NCBI RefSeq assembly: GCF_019933235.1
Contig: NZ_CP082945.1
Location: 7,477,501 to 7,541,500 of the forward strand
Length of the DNA stretch: 64,000 nt
Reading direction: 5' to 3'
From: Streptomyces angustmyceticus
Lineage (GTDB): Bacteria; Actinomycetota; Actinomycetes; Streptomycetales; Streptomycetaceae
Below are positions 33,671-41,662 of the stretch, one piece after another. The position numbers and the translations under genes are program-made. The notes beneath the pieces are model-generated. The model was not told where the DNA came from. It saw nothing but the letters and a program-made list of their open reading frames with translations, and did not search any database. How positions within the stretch are numbered: position 1 is the first letter of the stretch; each line of letters starts with the position of its first letter.

Positions 33671-34321
33671 ATGAACCCGCCACCGCAACCGGCCGCCCGG
33701 GCTGTCCGCAGGGGCTACGCCGTGGCCGGCGCGGTCCTTGCCTTCATGTGGCTGGGGGAGACCAACGAGCCCGCCTGGGCCCACGCCGTGCGTGCGACCT
33801 TCCTCCTGCTGCTCCTCCCGCCCCTGCTGCTGCGGACCAACCGGGCGCTCACCGCCGCGTTCCACGAGTCCGCGCACCCCCGCCGGGCGCTGGCCCGGCT
33901 GATCGCCGCCCGGATCGTCATCGTCGCGGCGGCCCTCGCGGCCGGTGCCTTCCTCGGGCACCTCATGAACCCACAGGCCGCCGACGACACCAGGGCGTTC
34001 GTCGTCCGGGTGCTGTGCGTCCTGCTGACCATCCCGCTGCAGATCCGCTTCGCGTACCGCGCACGGGCCAAGGGCGCGCACCCCGCGGACCGTCCCACCT
34101 TGTCGGCGCCCCGGGTGATGGGCGCCAAGCTCGGTCTGATCGCCGCCGCACTGCTGCTGCAGATGCTGATCGATCCCTATGTGGCCGAAGCCCAGGTGAT
34201 CACCGCCGTCGTCATCGCCGCCACCGTGACCGCCCTGGGCCCCCGGCTCCACGCCAAGCTGCTGATCACTCCTGCTCCCCAGGCCACCGGCCGGCGGAGT
34301 CCCGCGCGCGCGACCACATAG
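33671..34321 (+). CDS. integral membrane protein, unknown function
   Basis: 216 residues with five hydrophobic segments at about 15-33, 38-52, 75-98, 118-135 and 155-190. ATG 33671 has an AAGGAG site. No family was recognised with confidence. It follows the TetR gene by 101 bp in the same direction and may be co-transcribed, which would make it a candidate for handling the P450 system's substrate; that is inference from position only. Confidence 0.65.
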   Translation: MNPPPQPAARAVRRGYAVAGAVLAFMWLGETNEPAWAHAVRATFLLLLLPPLLLRTNRALTAAFHESAHPRRALARLIAARIVIVAAALAAGAFLGHLMNPQAADDTRAFVVRVLCVLLTIPLQIRFAYRARAKGAHPADRPTLSAPRVMGAKLGLIAAALLLQMLIDPYVAEAQVITAVVIAATVTALGPRLHAKLLITPAPQATGRRSPARATT

Positions 34322-34447
34322 CGGGGGCGGCCAGATGGCGGTGCGCGGCCGTGTGTGCGCGATCGCGTGACGATGCGGTTCGCCGGAACCCGAACGGCGG
34401 CTCACCGCCCGGCAGTTCGGGTGCGCCGTGATCGCGCCGTGTTTCCT

Positions 34448-34529
34448 CGTGTTCAGTCACGAACCCTTGTGCTCGTTTCTGTTCTACAGAACACTTCTCA
34501 CTGCACAGAAACGCCCATGACTGAACACG
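34448..34529 (+). promoter_or_regulatory. nested inverted repeats upstream of GH35 gene
   Basis: A perfect 12-bp inverted repeat (CGTGTTCAGTCA 34448-34459 with TGACTGAACACG 34518-34529) encloses a perfect 8-bp one (GTTTCTGT 34475-34482 with ACAGAAAC 34505-34512) and a near-palindrome TGTTCTACAGAACA in the middle. It lies 44 bp before the beta-galactosidase start and is relatively AT-rich. It may be an operator for a sugar-responsive repressor or an RNA fold in the leader. Confidence 0.55.
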
Positions 34530-34572
34530 TTCGCGACATGGGTGACGGTCTGTCGAGTCGAGGAGTGCAGAT

Positions 34573-36423
34573 ATGGCGCCATTCAGTCGACGTGGATTCC
34601 TGAGCGCGGCCATGGTGGGGGCCGCTTCCCTGGGCGTCGCCGTGGGGAGCGGCCGGACCGCCCTCGCCCAGGCGGAGGACCCGAGGGGCCTGACCCTCCG
34701 CGGAGACGCATTCCTGCTGGACGGCAAGCCGTTCCGGATCCTCTCGGGCGCCTTCCACTACTTCAGGACGCACCCCAGGGACTGGCGCGACCGGCTGACG
34801 CGGATGCGGGCCATGGGCCTGAACACGGTGGAAACCTACGTCGCCTGGAACTTCCACCAACCGTACGAGAAGAAGGCCGACTTCACCGGATGGCGCGACG
34901 TCGCCGCCTTCATACGGACCGCCGACGAGGCCGGGCTCAAGGTGATCGTGCGGCCGGGCCCGTACATCTGCGCGGAATGGGACTTCGGCGGGCTGCCGGC
35001 CTGGCTCCTCAAGGACAAGGACGCGCCGCTGCGCCGCTCCGACCCCGCGTTCGAGCGGGCCGTCGACGCCTGGTTCGCCGAACTCCTGCCCCGGCTCGTC
35101 GATCTGCAGGCCACCCGCGGCGGGCCCGTCATCGCCCTGCAGGTCGAGAACGAGTACGGCAGCTACGGCGACGACCACGCCTACCTGGAGCATCTGCGGG
35201 ACACCATGCGCGCGCAGGGCATCGACAGCCTGCTGTTCTGCTCCAACGGAGCCACCCAGGAAGCGCTGAAGGCCGGCAGCCTCCCCGACCTCCTGTCCAC
35301 CGTCAACTTCGCCGGGGACCCCACCGGACCCTTCGCGGAGCTGCGCGCCTTCCAGCCGGACAAGCCCCTGTTCTGCACGGAGTTCTGGGACGGCTGGTTC
35401 GACCACTGGGGCGAGCCCCACCACACCTCCGACCCGGCGCGGACCGCCGCCGACGTGGAGAAGATGCTCGCAGCGGGAGCGTCGGTCAACCTCTACATGG
35501 CAGTGGGCGGTACGAACTTCGGCTGGTACGCGGGCGCCAACCTGACCGGCAGCGCCTATCAGCCCACCGTCACCAGCTACGACTACGACTCCCCGATCAG
35601 CGAATCCGGCGAACTCACCGAGAAGTTCCACGCGGTGCGCGAGGTGCTCGCCAAGTACGCCACCGTGCCGGACACGCCCCTGCCGGCCACGCCGCCCCGC
35701 ATGCCCGCCCAGCGGATCGCCGTCCGCGAGTCGGTGCCGTTGATGGCGTCCCTCGACACGCTGAGCACTCCGCTACGGCGTACCGCGCCCGTCCACATGG
35801 AGGCGCTCGGCCAGTCGTACGGACTGATCCACTACCGCACCCGGGTACGCGGGCCGCAGGGGACCAGGCGGCTGCGGGTCACGGGCCTGGGCGACCGGGC
35901 GCTGGTCTTCGGCGACGGCAAGCGCATCGGCACCTTCGACCGCAACCAGCCGGAACACGCCGTCGACGTCACCGTGACCGGCGGGTCCACCACCCTCGAT
36001 CTCCTGGTGGACCCCACCGGGCGGATCAACTTCGGCCAGGGCCTCAACGACCCCAAGGGAATCAGCGGCAAGGTCCTCCTCGACGAGGAGGAACCGCACG
36101 ACTGGGAGATCCGCCGGCTGACGCTGGACGACCTCTCGCCCCTGAAGTTCACCGGCGACCACACGCCCACCGGCCCCGCGTTCCACCGGGCCCGGGTCCA
36201 TGTCGACACCCCCGCGGACGGCTTCCTCGCCTTTCCCGGCTGGGACAAGGGCATGGTCTGGCTGAACGGATTCGCCCTCGGCCGGTACTGGTCCCTCGGC
36301 CCGCAGACCACCCTCTACGCACCGAGCCATCTGTGGCGGCGGGGGAGCAACGAGCTCGTCGTGCTGGAGATGGAGCGGACCGGGGACGCGATCGAGGTAC
36401 GGTCCGCGCCCGACCTCGGCTAG
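34573..36423 (+). CDS. Tat-secreted GH35 beta-galactosidase
   Basis: 616 residues. The N-terminal twin-arginine signal is SRRGFLSAAMVG with cleavage near ALAQA (~35). The GH35 (beta/alpha)8 barrel follows (residues ~50-370) with HYFRTHPRDWRDRL, TYVAWNFHQP, PGPYICAEWDFGGLPAW, acid/base Glu in ALQVENEYGSYG and nucleophile Glu in FCTEFWDGWFDHWG. C-terminal beta-sandwich domains end in PGWDKGMVWLNGFALGRYWS. It should release terminal beta-galactose outside the cell. Start chosen for the GAGGAG site. Nothing adjacent encodes a sugar transporter. Confidence 0.93.
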   Translation: MAPFSRRGFLSAAMVGAASLGVAVGSGRTALAQAEDPRGLTLRGDAFLLDGKPFRILSGAFHYFRTHPRDWRDRLTRMRAMGLNTVETYVAWNFHQPYEKKADFTGWRDVAAFIRTADEAGLKVIVRPGPYICAEWDFGGLPAWLLKDKDAPLRRSDPAFERAVDAWFAELLPRLVDLQATRGGPVIALQVENEYGSYGDDHAYLEHLRDTMRAQGIDSLLFCSNGATQEALKAGSLPDLLSTVNFAGDPTGPFAELRAFQPDKPLFCTEFWDGWFDHWGEPHHTSDPARTAADVEKMLAAGASVNLYMAVGGTNFGWYAGANLTGSAYQPTVTSYDYDSPISESGELTEKFHAVREVLAKYATVPDTPLPATPPRMPAQRIAVRESVPLMASLDTLSTPLRRTAPVHMEALGQSYGLIHYRTRVRGPQGTRRLRVTGLGDRALVFGDGKRIGTFDRNQPEHAVDVTVTGGSTTLDLLVDPTGRINFGQGLNDPKGISGKVLLDEEEPHDWEIRRLTLDDLSPLKFTGDHTPTGPAFHRARVHVDTPADGFLAFPGWDKGMVWLNGFALGRYWSLGPQTTLYAPSHLWRRGSNELVVLEMERTGDAIEVRSAPDLG

Positions 36424-36508
36424 GGCGCGGCGCGACGGCGGATCCTGACGTGCACTCGTCAGTCGTGACGTCGTGAAGCCGTCGCCCGTCCCCCTCGGCC
36501 GCGAGCCG

Positions 36509-37672
36509 TCAACGGAACTGCGGATGCCACACGTCGCGGACGTCCCCCTCGTCGTCGACGACCGCGATGTCGGGCCACCGGTCGAAGGCCGAGCACGGGT
36601 GGGAGATGCCGAGTTCGACCTCGTCGCCCACCTGGAGGTCTTGTACGTCGGTGAGGACCAGATGGTGGTCGTAGATCTGGGCCGCGGTGGCCCGCACCGC
36701 GGCGCGTGGGGTGCCGGCGGCCGAGCGCGCCCCGAGGACGACGGGCAGGCCGGCGTCGTAGGGGAGTTCGCGCTTGCCGGCACCCACGATCGCGGTTCCG
36801 GTCTCGGGGGTGGAGAGCACGGCCGCGCCCACCGTCAGGGCCGGGCGCAGGCCGGGCAGCGGTGAGATCTGCGCGTAGGTGCCGTGGTCGTGGGTGACGT
36901 AGCAGCCGGACCGGAGCACGGACACCAGGGGGAGGCCGGCGTGCCGGTTCCGGAGGTCCGCCACGGCGCGGACGACGCGGTCGGGGAAGGCCGAGCCGCC
37001 CATGCTGAAGACCGGTTCCGCGGTCGTGTACAGGGGCGTCAGGGCGGTGAATGCCTCGGCCACCGTGCGGCAGTGCTCGTCGACGGCGGCGAGCGTCGCC
37101 GTGTCACGGACGTTGGGGCGCACCCCCTCGTATCCGGCGACACCGGCCATGAGGACTCCGGGCGGCGCCTTGGCGGCGGCCGCGCCGAGCTCGTACGCCT
37201 CGGCGACGTCGCGCACCCCGGCCCGGCCGCCCGGCACGCCGACCTCCACGAGCAGCCGCAGCGGATTGCCGCTGTCGCGCAGGGCCGCCGAGGCGAGGTC
37301 CAGGCCCGCCGGGGAGTCGATGAGGCAGAAGAGCTCCAGGTCCGGGGCCTCGTCCAGCAGGCGGCGGAGGAGTGTGAGGTCGGAGGAGTGGATCACCTGG
37401 TTGGCGATGAGGATGCGGGTCACGCCCCAGCTCCGCGCCACCGCGGCCTGCCGCGCCGTGGCCACCGTGACGCCCCAGGCCCCGGCCGTCAGCTGCCGCT
37501 CGACGACGGGGCTGGTCATGGTGGTCTTGATGTGGGGGCAGAGTTCGACTTCGTGCTCGCGGCACCAGTCGGCCATGAGGCGCACGTTGTGCTCCAACGC
37601 GCTGCTCCGGAGCCGGAGTTCGGGCAGCGCGCGGGCCTCGCGCCGGTCGGACGGCAGGTCGTCGGGGTGCAT
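36509..37672 (-). CDS. D-serine dehydratase / D-threonine aldolase-like PLP enzyme
   Basis: 387 residues of the fold-type III PLP alanine-racemase N-terminal family. PLP Lys lies in CPHIKTTMT (~residue 48), phosphate-contact GYEGVRP is at ~180, and HPCSAFDRW near the C-terminus (~363) has the His-x-Cys pair that binds zinc in DSD1-type D-serine dehydratases. It likely deaminates or cleaves a D-beta-hydroxy amino acid. ATG 37672 has a GGAGGG site. It is divergent from an XRE-cupin regulator that probably controls it. Confidence 0.85.
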   Translation of the reverse strand: MHPDDLPSDRREARALPELRLRSSALEHNVRLMADWCREHEVELCPHIKTTMTSPVVERQLTAGAWGVTVATARQAAVARSWGVTRILIANQVIHSSDLTLLRRLLDEAPDLELFCLIDSPAGLDLASAALRDSGNPLRLLVEVGVPGGRAGVRDVAEAYELGAAAAKAPPGVLMAGVAGYEGVRPNVRDTATLAAVDEHCRTVAEAFTALTPLYTTAEPVFSMGGSAFPDRVVRAVADLRNRHAGLPLVSVLRSGCYVTHDHGTYAQISPLPGLRPALTVGAAVLSTPETGTAIVGAGKRELPYDAGLPVVLGARSAAGTPRAAVRATAAQIYDHHLVLTDVQDLQVGDEVELGISHPCSAFDRWPDIAVVDDEGDVRDVWHPQFR

Positions 37673-37774
37673 GGGCCCTCCAGGGTGCGCCGGGCGCGGA
37701 CGGGGAGACGGGGACGCGGGCGTCGTGTATTGAGGATGGAACGTACACAATATGCGACGCGCGGGCAACGTCTA

Positions 37775-37804
37775 TAGTGGACGCGGTGTGTTCTTTAGTG
37801 GACG
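37775..37804. promoter_or_regulatory. paired TAGTGGACG direct repeats, 21 bp apart
   Basis: TAGTGGACG occurs at 37775-37783 and 37796-37804. The 21-bp spacing places both copies on the same DNA face. They lie between the D-serine-dehydratase-like gene and the divergent XRE-cupin gene, so a regulator dimer site is likely. Confidence 0.5.
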
Positions 37805-37839
37805 TGCTCTGTGCTGGACGCGAGGAGGGGGTGGGTGGC

Positions 37840-38430
37840 GTGACAGCCGACGAGAACCCGGCCGGGGCGCAGGGGGCCGCTGACGACGGAATCGGCCGCC
37901 ACCTGCGCCGGGAACGCCTGGAGCGGGGGCTCACGCTGGAGCAGCTCGCGGACCGGACGGGGCTGTCCCGCAGCTATCTCAGCAACGTCGAGCGCGATGT
38001 GAACAGCCCGACGATCAACACCCTGCGGACGATCGTCGAAGCCCTCGGTACCACCCTCAGCAGGCTCTTCCACGCCGTCGACCGCGGGCACCGCGTGCTG
38101 ACCCGCCCCGATCAGCGGGTCGAGCTCACCCGGGCCGGCGTGGAGGGCGTCACCTATACGCTCCTCAATCCCGAGCACGGCGGCAGGCTGGAGATGATGC
38201 TCCTGGAGGTGGCCCCGGGCGCGACCTCCGGCGACCGGCCGCACTCCCACACGGGTGAGGAGGTCGGCGTCATGCTGAGCGGGGAGCTGGACTACTGGGT
38301 CGACGGCGTCCACCACCGCCTGCAGCCGGGCGACTGCGTCAGCTTCCCGTCCTCCACGCCGCACCGCTATCACAACCCCGGCGAGGTGCCCGCCGTCTGC
38401 GTCTGGGCCGAGACCCCGCCGAGCTTCTGA
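37840..38430 (+). CDS. XRE-family regulator with C-terminal cupin
   Basis: About 196 residues. The helix-turn-helix (residues ~20-75) contains LRRERLERGLTLEQLADRTG and SRSYLSNVERDVNSPTINTL. The cupin domain (~110-190) has HSHTGEEVGVMLSGEL and a late SFPSSTPHRYHN. The pairing of HTH and cupin is a common small-molecule-responsive design next to amino-acid or polyamine catabolic genes. GTG 37840 is set by the AGGAGGGG site. It is divergent from the D-serine-dehydratase-like gene, the probable target. Confidence 0.88.
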   Translation: MTADENPAGAQGAADDGIGRHLRRERLERGLTLEQLADRTGLSRSYLSNVERDVNSPTINTLRTIVEALGTTLSRLFHAVDRGHRVLTRPDQRVELTRAGVEGVTYTLLNPEHGGRLEMMLLEVAPGATSGDRPHSHTGEEVGVMLSGELDYWVDGVHHRLQPGDCVSFPSSTPHRYHNPGEVPAVCVWAETPPSF

Positions 38431-38589
38431 GCGCACGGCTCCCCGGGGGCACGGTGGCCGGTGCGGGCATTACCGTAGAAAAGCCCTGAAAGGGGACCAA
38501 GTGGCCTTTCCTGGTGTCTTGGAGGGGGAAGGCAGTCGTCGTGACCGCAGAGACGTCGTCATGACCGTAGGAACGAGGAGAGTACGACC

Positions 38590-39504
38590 TTGGAGACCAC
38601 GGGATCCCGCCGCTCCCGCCGCGCGGTGCTGGCCCTCGGAGCGGGGACGGCGCTCGCGGCAGCCCTGCCGGCCACGGCCCACGCCGCAACTCCCGGCCGG
38701 AGAGCGCTTGTCGGACAACTGAGGGATCTGGAGCAGGAGTACTCCGCGCGCCTCGGCGTGTTCGCCTACGACACGGCCACGGGCCGGACCGTGGACTACC
38801 GCGCGGACGAACGCTTCGCGATGTGCTCGGTGTTCAAGGGGCTCGCCGCCGCGGCCGTCCTGCGCGACCTGGACCACCACGGCGAGTTCCTCGCCCGGCG
38901 GATCCGGTACACCGAGAAGTACGTCACCGACGCCGGCTACGCCCCGGTCACGGGCAAGCCGGAGAACGTCGCCCAGGGGATGACGGTCGAGGACCTGTGT
39001 GCCGCCGCCGTCTCCCAGAGCGACAACGGGGCGGGCAACCTCCTGCTGCGCGAACTGGGCGGGCCGACCGCGATCACCCGCTTCTGCCGCTCGATCGGCG
39101 ACGGCACCACGCGTCTCGACCGGTGGGAGCCCGAGCTGAACACCGCGGAGCCGTGGCGGACGACCGACCTCACCACCCCTCGGGCCATCGGGCGGACCTA
39201 CGCCCGTCTCGTCGTGGGCGACGCGCTGCCCGCCGAGGACCGGAGCCGGCTGACCGGCTGGCTGGTCGCCAACACCACCAACGGCGAGCGCTTCCGCGCC
39301 GGTCTGCCCGCCGACTGGAGGCTGGCGGACAAGACCGGTGGCGGTTCGCAGTACGGGGTCGCCAACGACGTGGGAGTCGTCTGGCCGCCCGGACGCCCGC
39401 CGCTCGTCCTCGCCGTCCTGTCGACCAAGTACGACCCCAAGGGCCCGACGGACAACCCCCTCGTCGCCAGGACCGCCGCCCTGGTGGGCGCGGCACTCAC
39501 CTGA
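38590..39504 (+). CDS. class A beta-lactamase, Tat-exported
   Basis: 304 residues. The N-terminal signal has twin arginines (SRRSRRAVLALG) and cleaves near AHA (~31). Active-site motifs of class A are all present: S-x-x-K as CSVFK (~78), SDN in SQSDNG (~138), E-x-x-L-N in RWEPELN (~174) and KTG in ADKTGGG (~240). It hydrolyses beta-lactams outside the membrane. The start is a TTG after an AACGAGGAG site; no alternative ATG fits the signal. No BlaI/BlaR pair adjoins it. Chromosomal beta-lactamases of this type are common in Streptomyces. Confidence 0.92.
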   Translation: METTGSRRSRRAVLALGAGTALAAALPATAHAATPGRRALVGQLRDLEQEYSARLGVFAYDTATGRTVDYRADERFAMCSVFKGLAAAAVLRDLDHHGEFLARRIRYTEKYVTDAGYAPVTGKPENVAQGMTVEDLCAAAVSQSDNGAGNLLLRELGGPTAITRFCRSIGDGTTRLDRWEPELNTAEPWRTTDLTTPRAIGRTYARLVVGDALPAEDRSRLTGWLVANTTNGERFRAGLPADWRLADKTGGGSQYGVANDVGVVWPPGRPPLVLAVLSTKYDPKGPTDNPLVARTAALVGAALT

Positions 39505-39786
39505 CGCTCCGGCGCGGCGGCCGGCTCCTCGCCGGCGCGGCGCGGGCCCGGTCGGCGCGAGGCGCCGGCCGGGAGCCCCGCCGCACCGCCCGCCGGGATG
39601 CGCCGCCCCACTCCGCGTGCGCCGGGCATCGCCCCAGCGTGATGCCGGCGCCGCCGCGACCGCTTCGCGGTGTGTTCTCCCGTCGACACCGCGTATAACT
39701 CGCGGCCCACTGTGACGGGGCCAATAGCCATGTGGCGACGCTTGTGAGCATGCTCCCCCGGGGGTTACCGAGAGAGCGAGAAGGCG

Positions 39787-41364
39787 ATGCCCATAGCCCG
39801 CAAGTCCATGGCCCTCACGGCCGGTGTCCTGGCTGCCACCACCGTGGTGACGGCCGGCGCCGTCGGTGGTGCCGCGGCCGCCCAGCCCGACCAGGCCAAG
39901 GGCCGGAACACGTCCGCCCCGGTCCTGCCCGCGCGCTTCACCCAGCAGAAGATCCAGTGGACGGCCTGCGGCACGGATGTCGCCGCCAAGACCGTGCCCG
40001 GCGCGGAGTGCGGCTGGGTGAAGGTGCCCGTCGACTACGCCGCCCCGGACGGGAAGACCCTCGAACTACGGGTGTCGCGGGTGCGGGCCAAGGACCGCGG
40101 CCACCGGATGGGGTCGCTGCTCTTCAACCCCGGCGGGCCCGGCGCCGGCGGCGCGGCCGACGTGGCCGACGGAAACTGGCAGGCCGGCAAGGAGGCCAGG
40201 GCCCGCTACGACCTGGTCGGCTTCGACCCCCGCGGCATCGGCGCGTCCGGGCAGATCAAGTGCCCCGACGGCGCGCCCCAGGAACCCGAGAGCCTGCCGC
40301 GCACCGAAGCGGAGGCCGAGCGGGCCTTCGCCGACGCGACCGAGCAGGCCCGGTCCTGCAAGAAGGCGAGCGGCCCGGTGCTCGCGCACATGGACAGCGT
40401 GAGCGTCGCGCGCGACCTCGACGTGCTCCGCACGGTCCTGGGCGACGCCAAGCTGAACTACACCGGGTACTCCTACGGCAGCTTCCTCGGCCAGCAGTAC
40501 ATGAAGCTGTTCCCCGACAAGGTCGGCCGGATGGTGCTCGACAGCGTCGTCAACCCCGCCGCCGACATGCAGAAGGTCGCCCGGCTCGACATCAAGACGT
40601 CCGACGACGCGATGCGCCGCTACGCCCGCAACCTCGTCGCACGCGGCGACGACCGGCTGGGAGCCACGACCGGGGAGATCCGGAGCCGGCTCACCGAGTT
40701 CGCCGGGAAGCTGGCGCGCAAGCCGCTGCGCGGGGCCGACGGCGCGGAGTTCACCGACGGAGCCCTGTCCACGTATCTCGGGACGGCCGTGACGGACGAA
40801 AAGAGCTGGGAGCCGCTGACCAAGGCGCTGGTGGCCGCCCTGCGCGGGGACGCGACCGCCTTCGACCGCTTCGACGCCGCGGCGGGCGGCGAGAGCGGCG
40901 GCGGGAAGCCGACGCCGCAGGAGCAGCGGGCCGAGCAGAACGAGTCCGTGAGCATGCCCGCGGTGCTCTGCCTGGACTCGCCGTCCGCACCGAGGTCCCC
41001 GAAGGAGATGCTGGCCACCGCCGACTCGTTCGCGAAGCAGTCGCCGCTCTTCGGGCGTCACTTCGCCTGGCAGATGATCGACTGCGCGACCTGGCCGGTC
41101 GCCCCCACGGGCGCGGCCGCACCGGTCACGGCATCCGGCGCCCCGCCGGTGCTGCTGGTGTCCTACACCCACGATGTGCAGACCCCGCTGGAGAACGCGC
41201 GGGCGGTGCACCGGCAGTTGGCCCACAGCTCGCTGCTCCTGCGCAACGGCCAGGGACACGCGGCGTACGCCTCGGCGGACCCGTCCACCTGCACCGACCG
41301 CGTCGTCGACCGGTACCTGGTCGGGGGGAAGCTGCCGGACAAGACCGCCCGCTGCCCGCGTTGA
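39787..41364 (+). CDS. secreted alpha/beta hydrolase, tripeptidyl-aminopeptidase (SlpD/TAP)-like
   Basis: 525 residues. A signal peptide (hydrophobic core ~9-33) is followed by an alpha/beta hydrolase domain: LFNPGGPGAGG (~115) oxyanion region, DLVGFDPRGIGAS (~142), nucleophile Ser in TGYSYGSFLG (~230), a helical cap, then the TAP-like C-terminal part with Asp in THDVQTPLENA (~462) and His in GQGHAAYAS (~493). Family members cut short peptides from the N-terminus outside the cell or act as esterases. GAGAAGGCG precedes ATG 39787. Monocistronic. Confidence 0.88.
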   Translation: MPIARKSMALTAGVLAATTVVTAGAVGGAAAAQPDQAKGRNTSAPVLPARFTQQKIQWTACGTDVAAKTVPGAECGWVKVPVDYAAPDGKTLELRVSRVRAKDRGHRMGSLLFNPGGPGAGGAADVADGNWQAGKEARARYDLVGFDPRGIGASGQIKCPDGAPQEPESLPRTEAEAERAFADATEQARSCKKASGPVLAHMDSVSVARDLDVLRTVLGDAKLNYTGYSYGSFLGQQYMKLFPDKVGRMVLDSVVNPAADMQKVARLDIKTSDDAMRRYARNLVARGDDRLGATTGEIRSRLTEFAGKLARKPLRGADGAEFTDGALSTYLGTAVTDEKSWEPLTKALVAALRGDATAFDRFDAAAGGESGGGKPTPQEQRAEQNESVSMPAVLCLDSPSAPRSPKEMLATADSFAKQSPLFGRHFAWQMIDCATWPVAPTGAAAPVTASGAPPVLLVSYTHDVQTPLENARAVHRQLAHSSLLLRNGQGHAAYASADPSTCTDRVVDRYLVGGKLPDKTARCPR

Positions 41365-41662
41365 CACCGGGCGGCCGGCGCGGGTGGGCGGCCTCGCCGG
41401 GCGGTGGGCCGCCCGGTCGGCGAGTTGCTCGGCAGCGAGTCCTTGATCTGCCGGTGGTACAGCGCTCATAGTGGTGCTGACCTGCTGAAACGGCGGCTGT
41501 GACGGCTGTCGGCGGAGTGTGGGTCCGGGTAGGGTCCGGATCTTGATGTCAGCTACCTGATTGACGAGGCCCGGTCCGGTAACAAGTCACTGCGGGTCCG
41601 GCGACGATCTGCCCGAGGCGGACACCGTGGTGTCCGTCGACGGCAGGCTGAAGGGATCGAGA

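Noticed and set aside
34517..34603. 28-codon upstream ORF overlapping the beta-galactosidase start
   Set aside because: Starts inside the inverted repeat and has no good ribosome site; a leader peptide is possible but unsupported.
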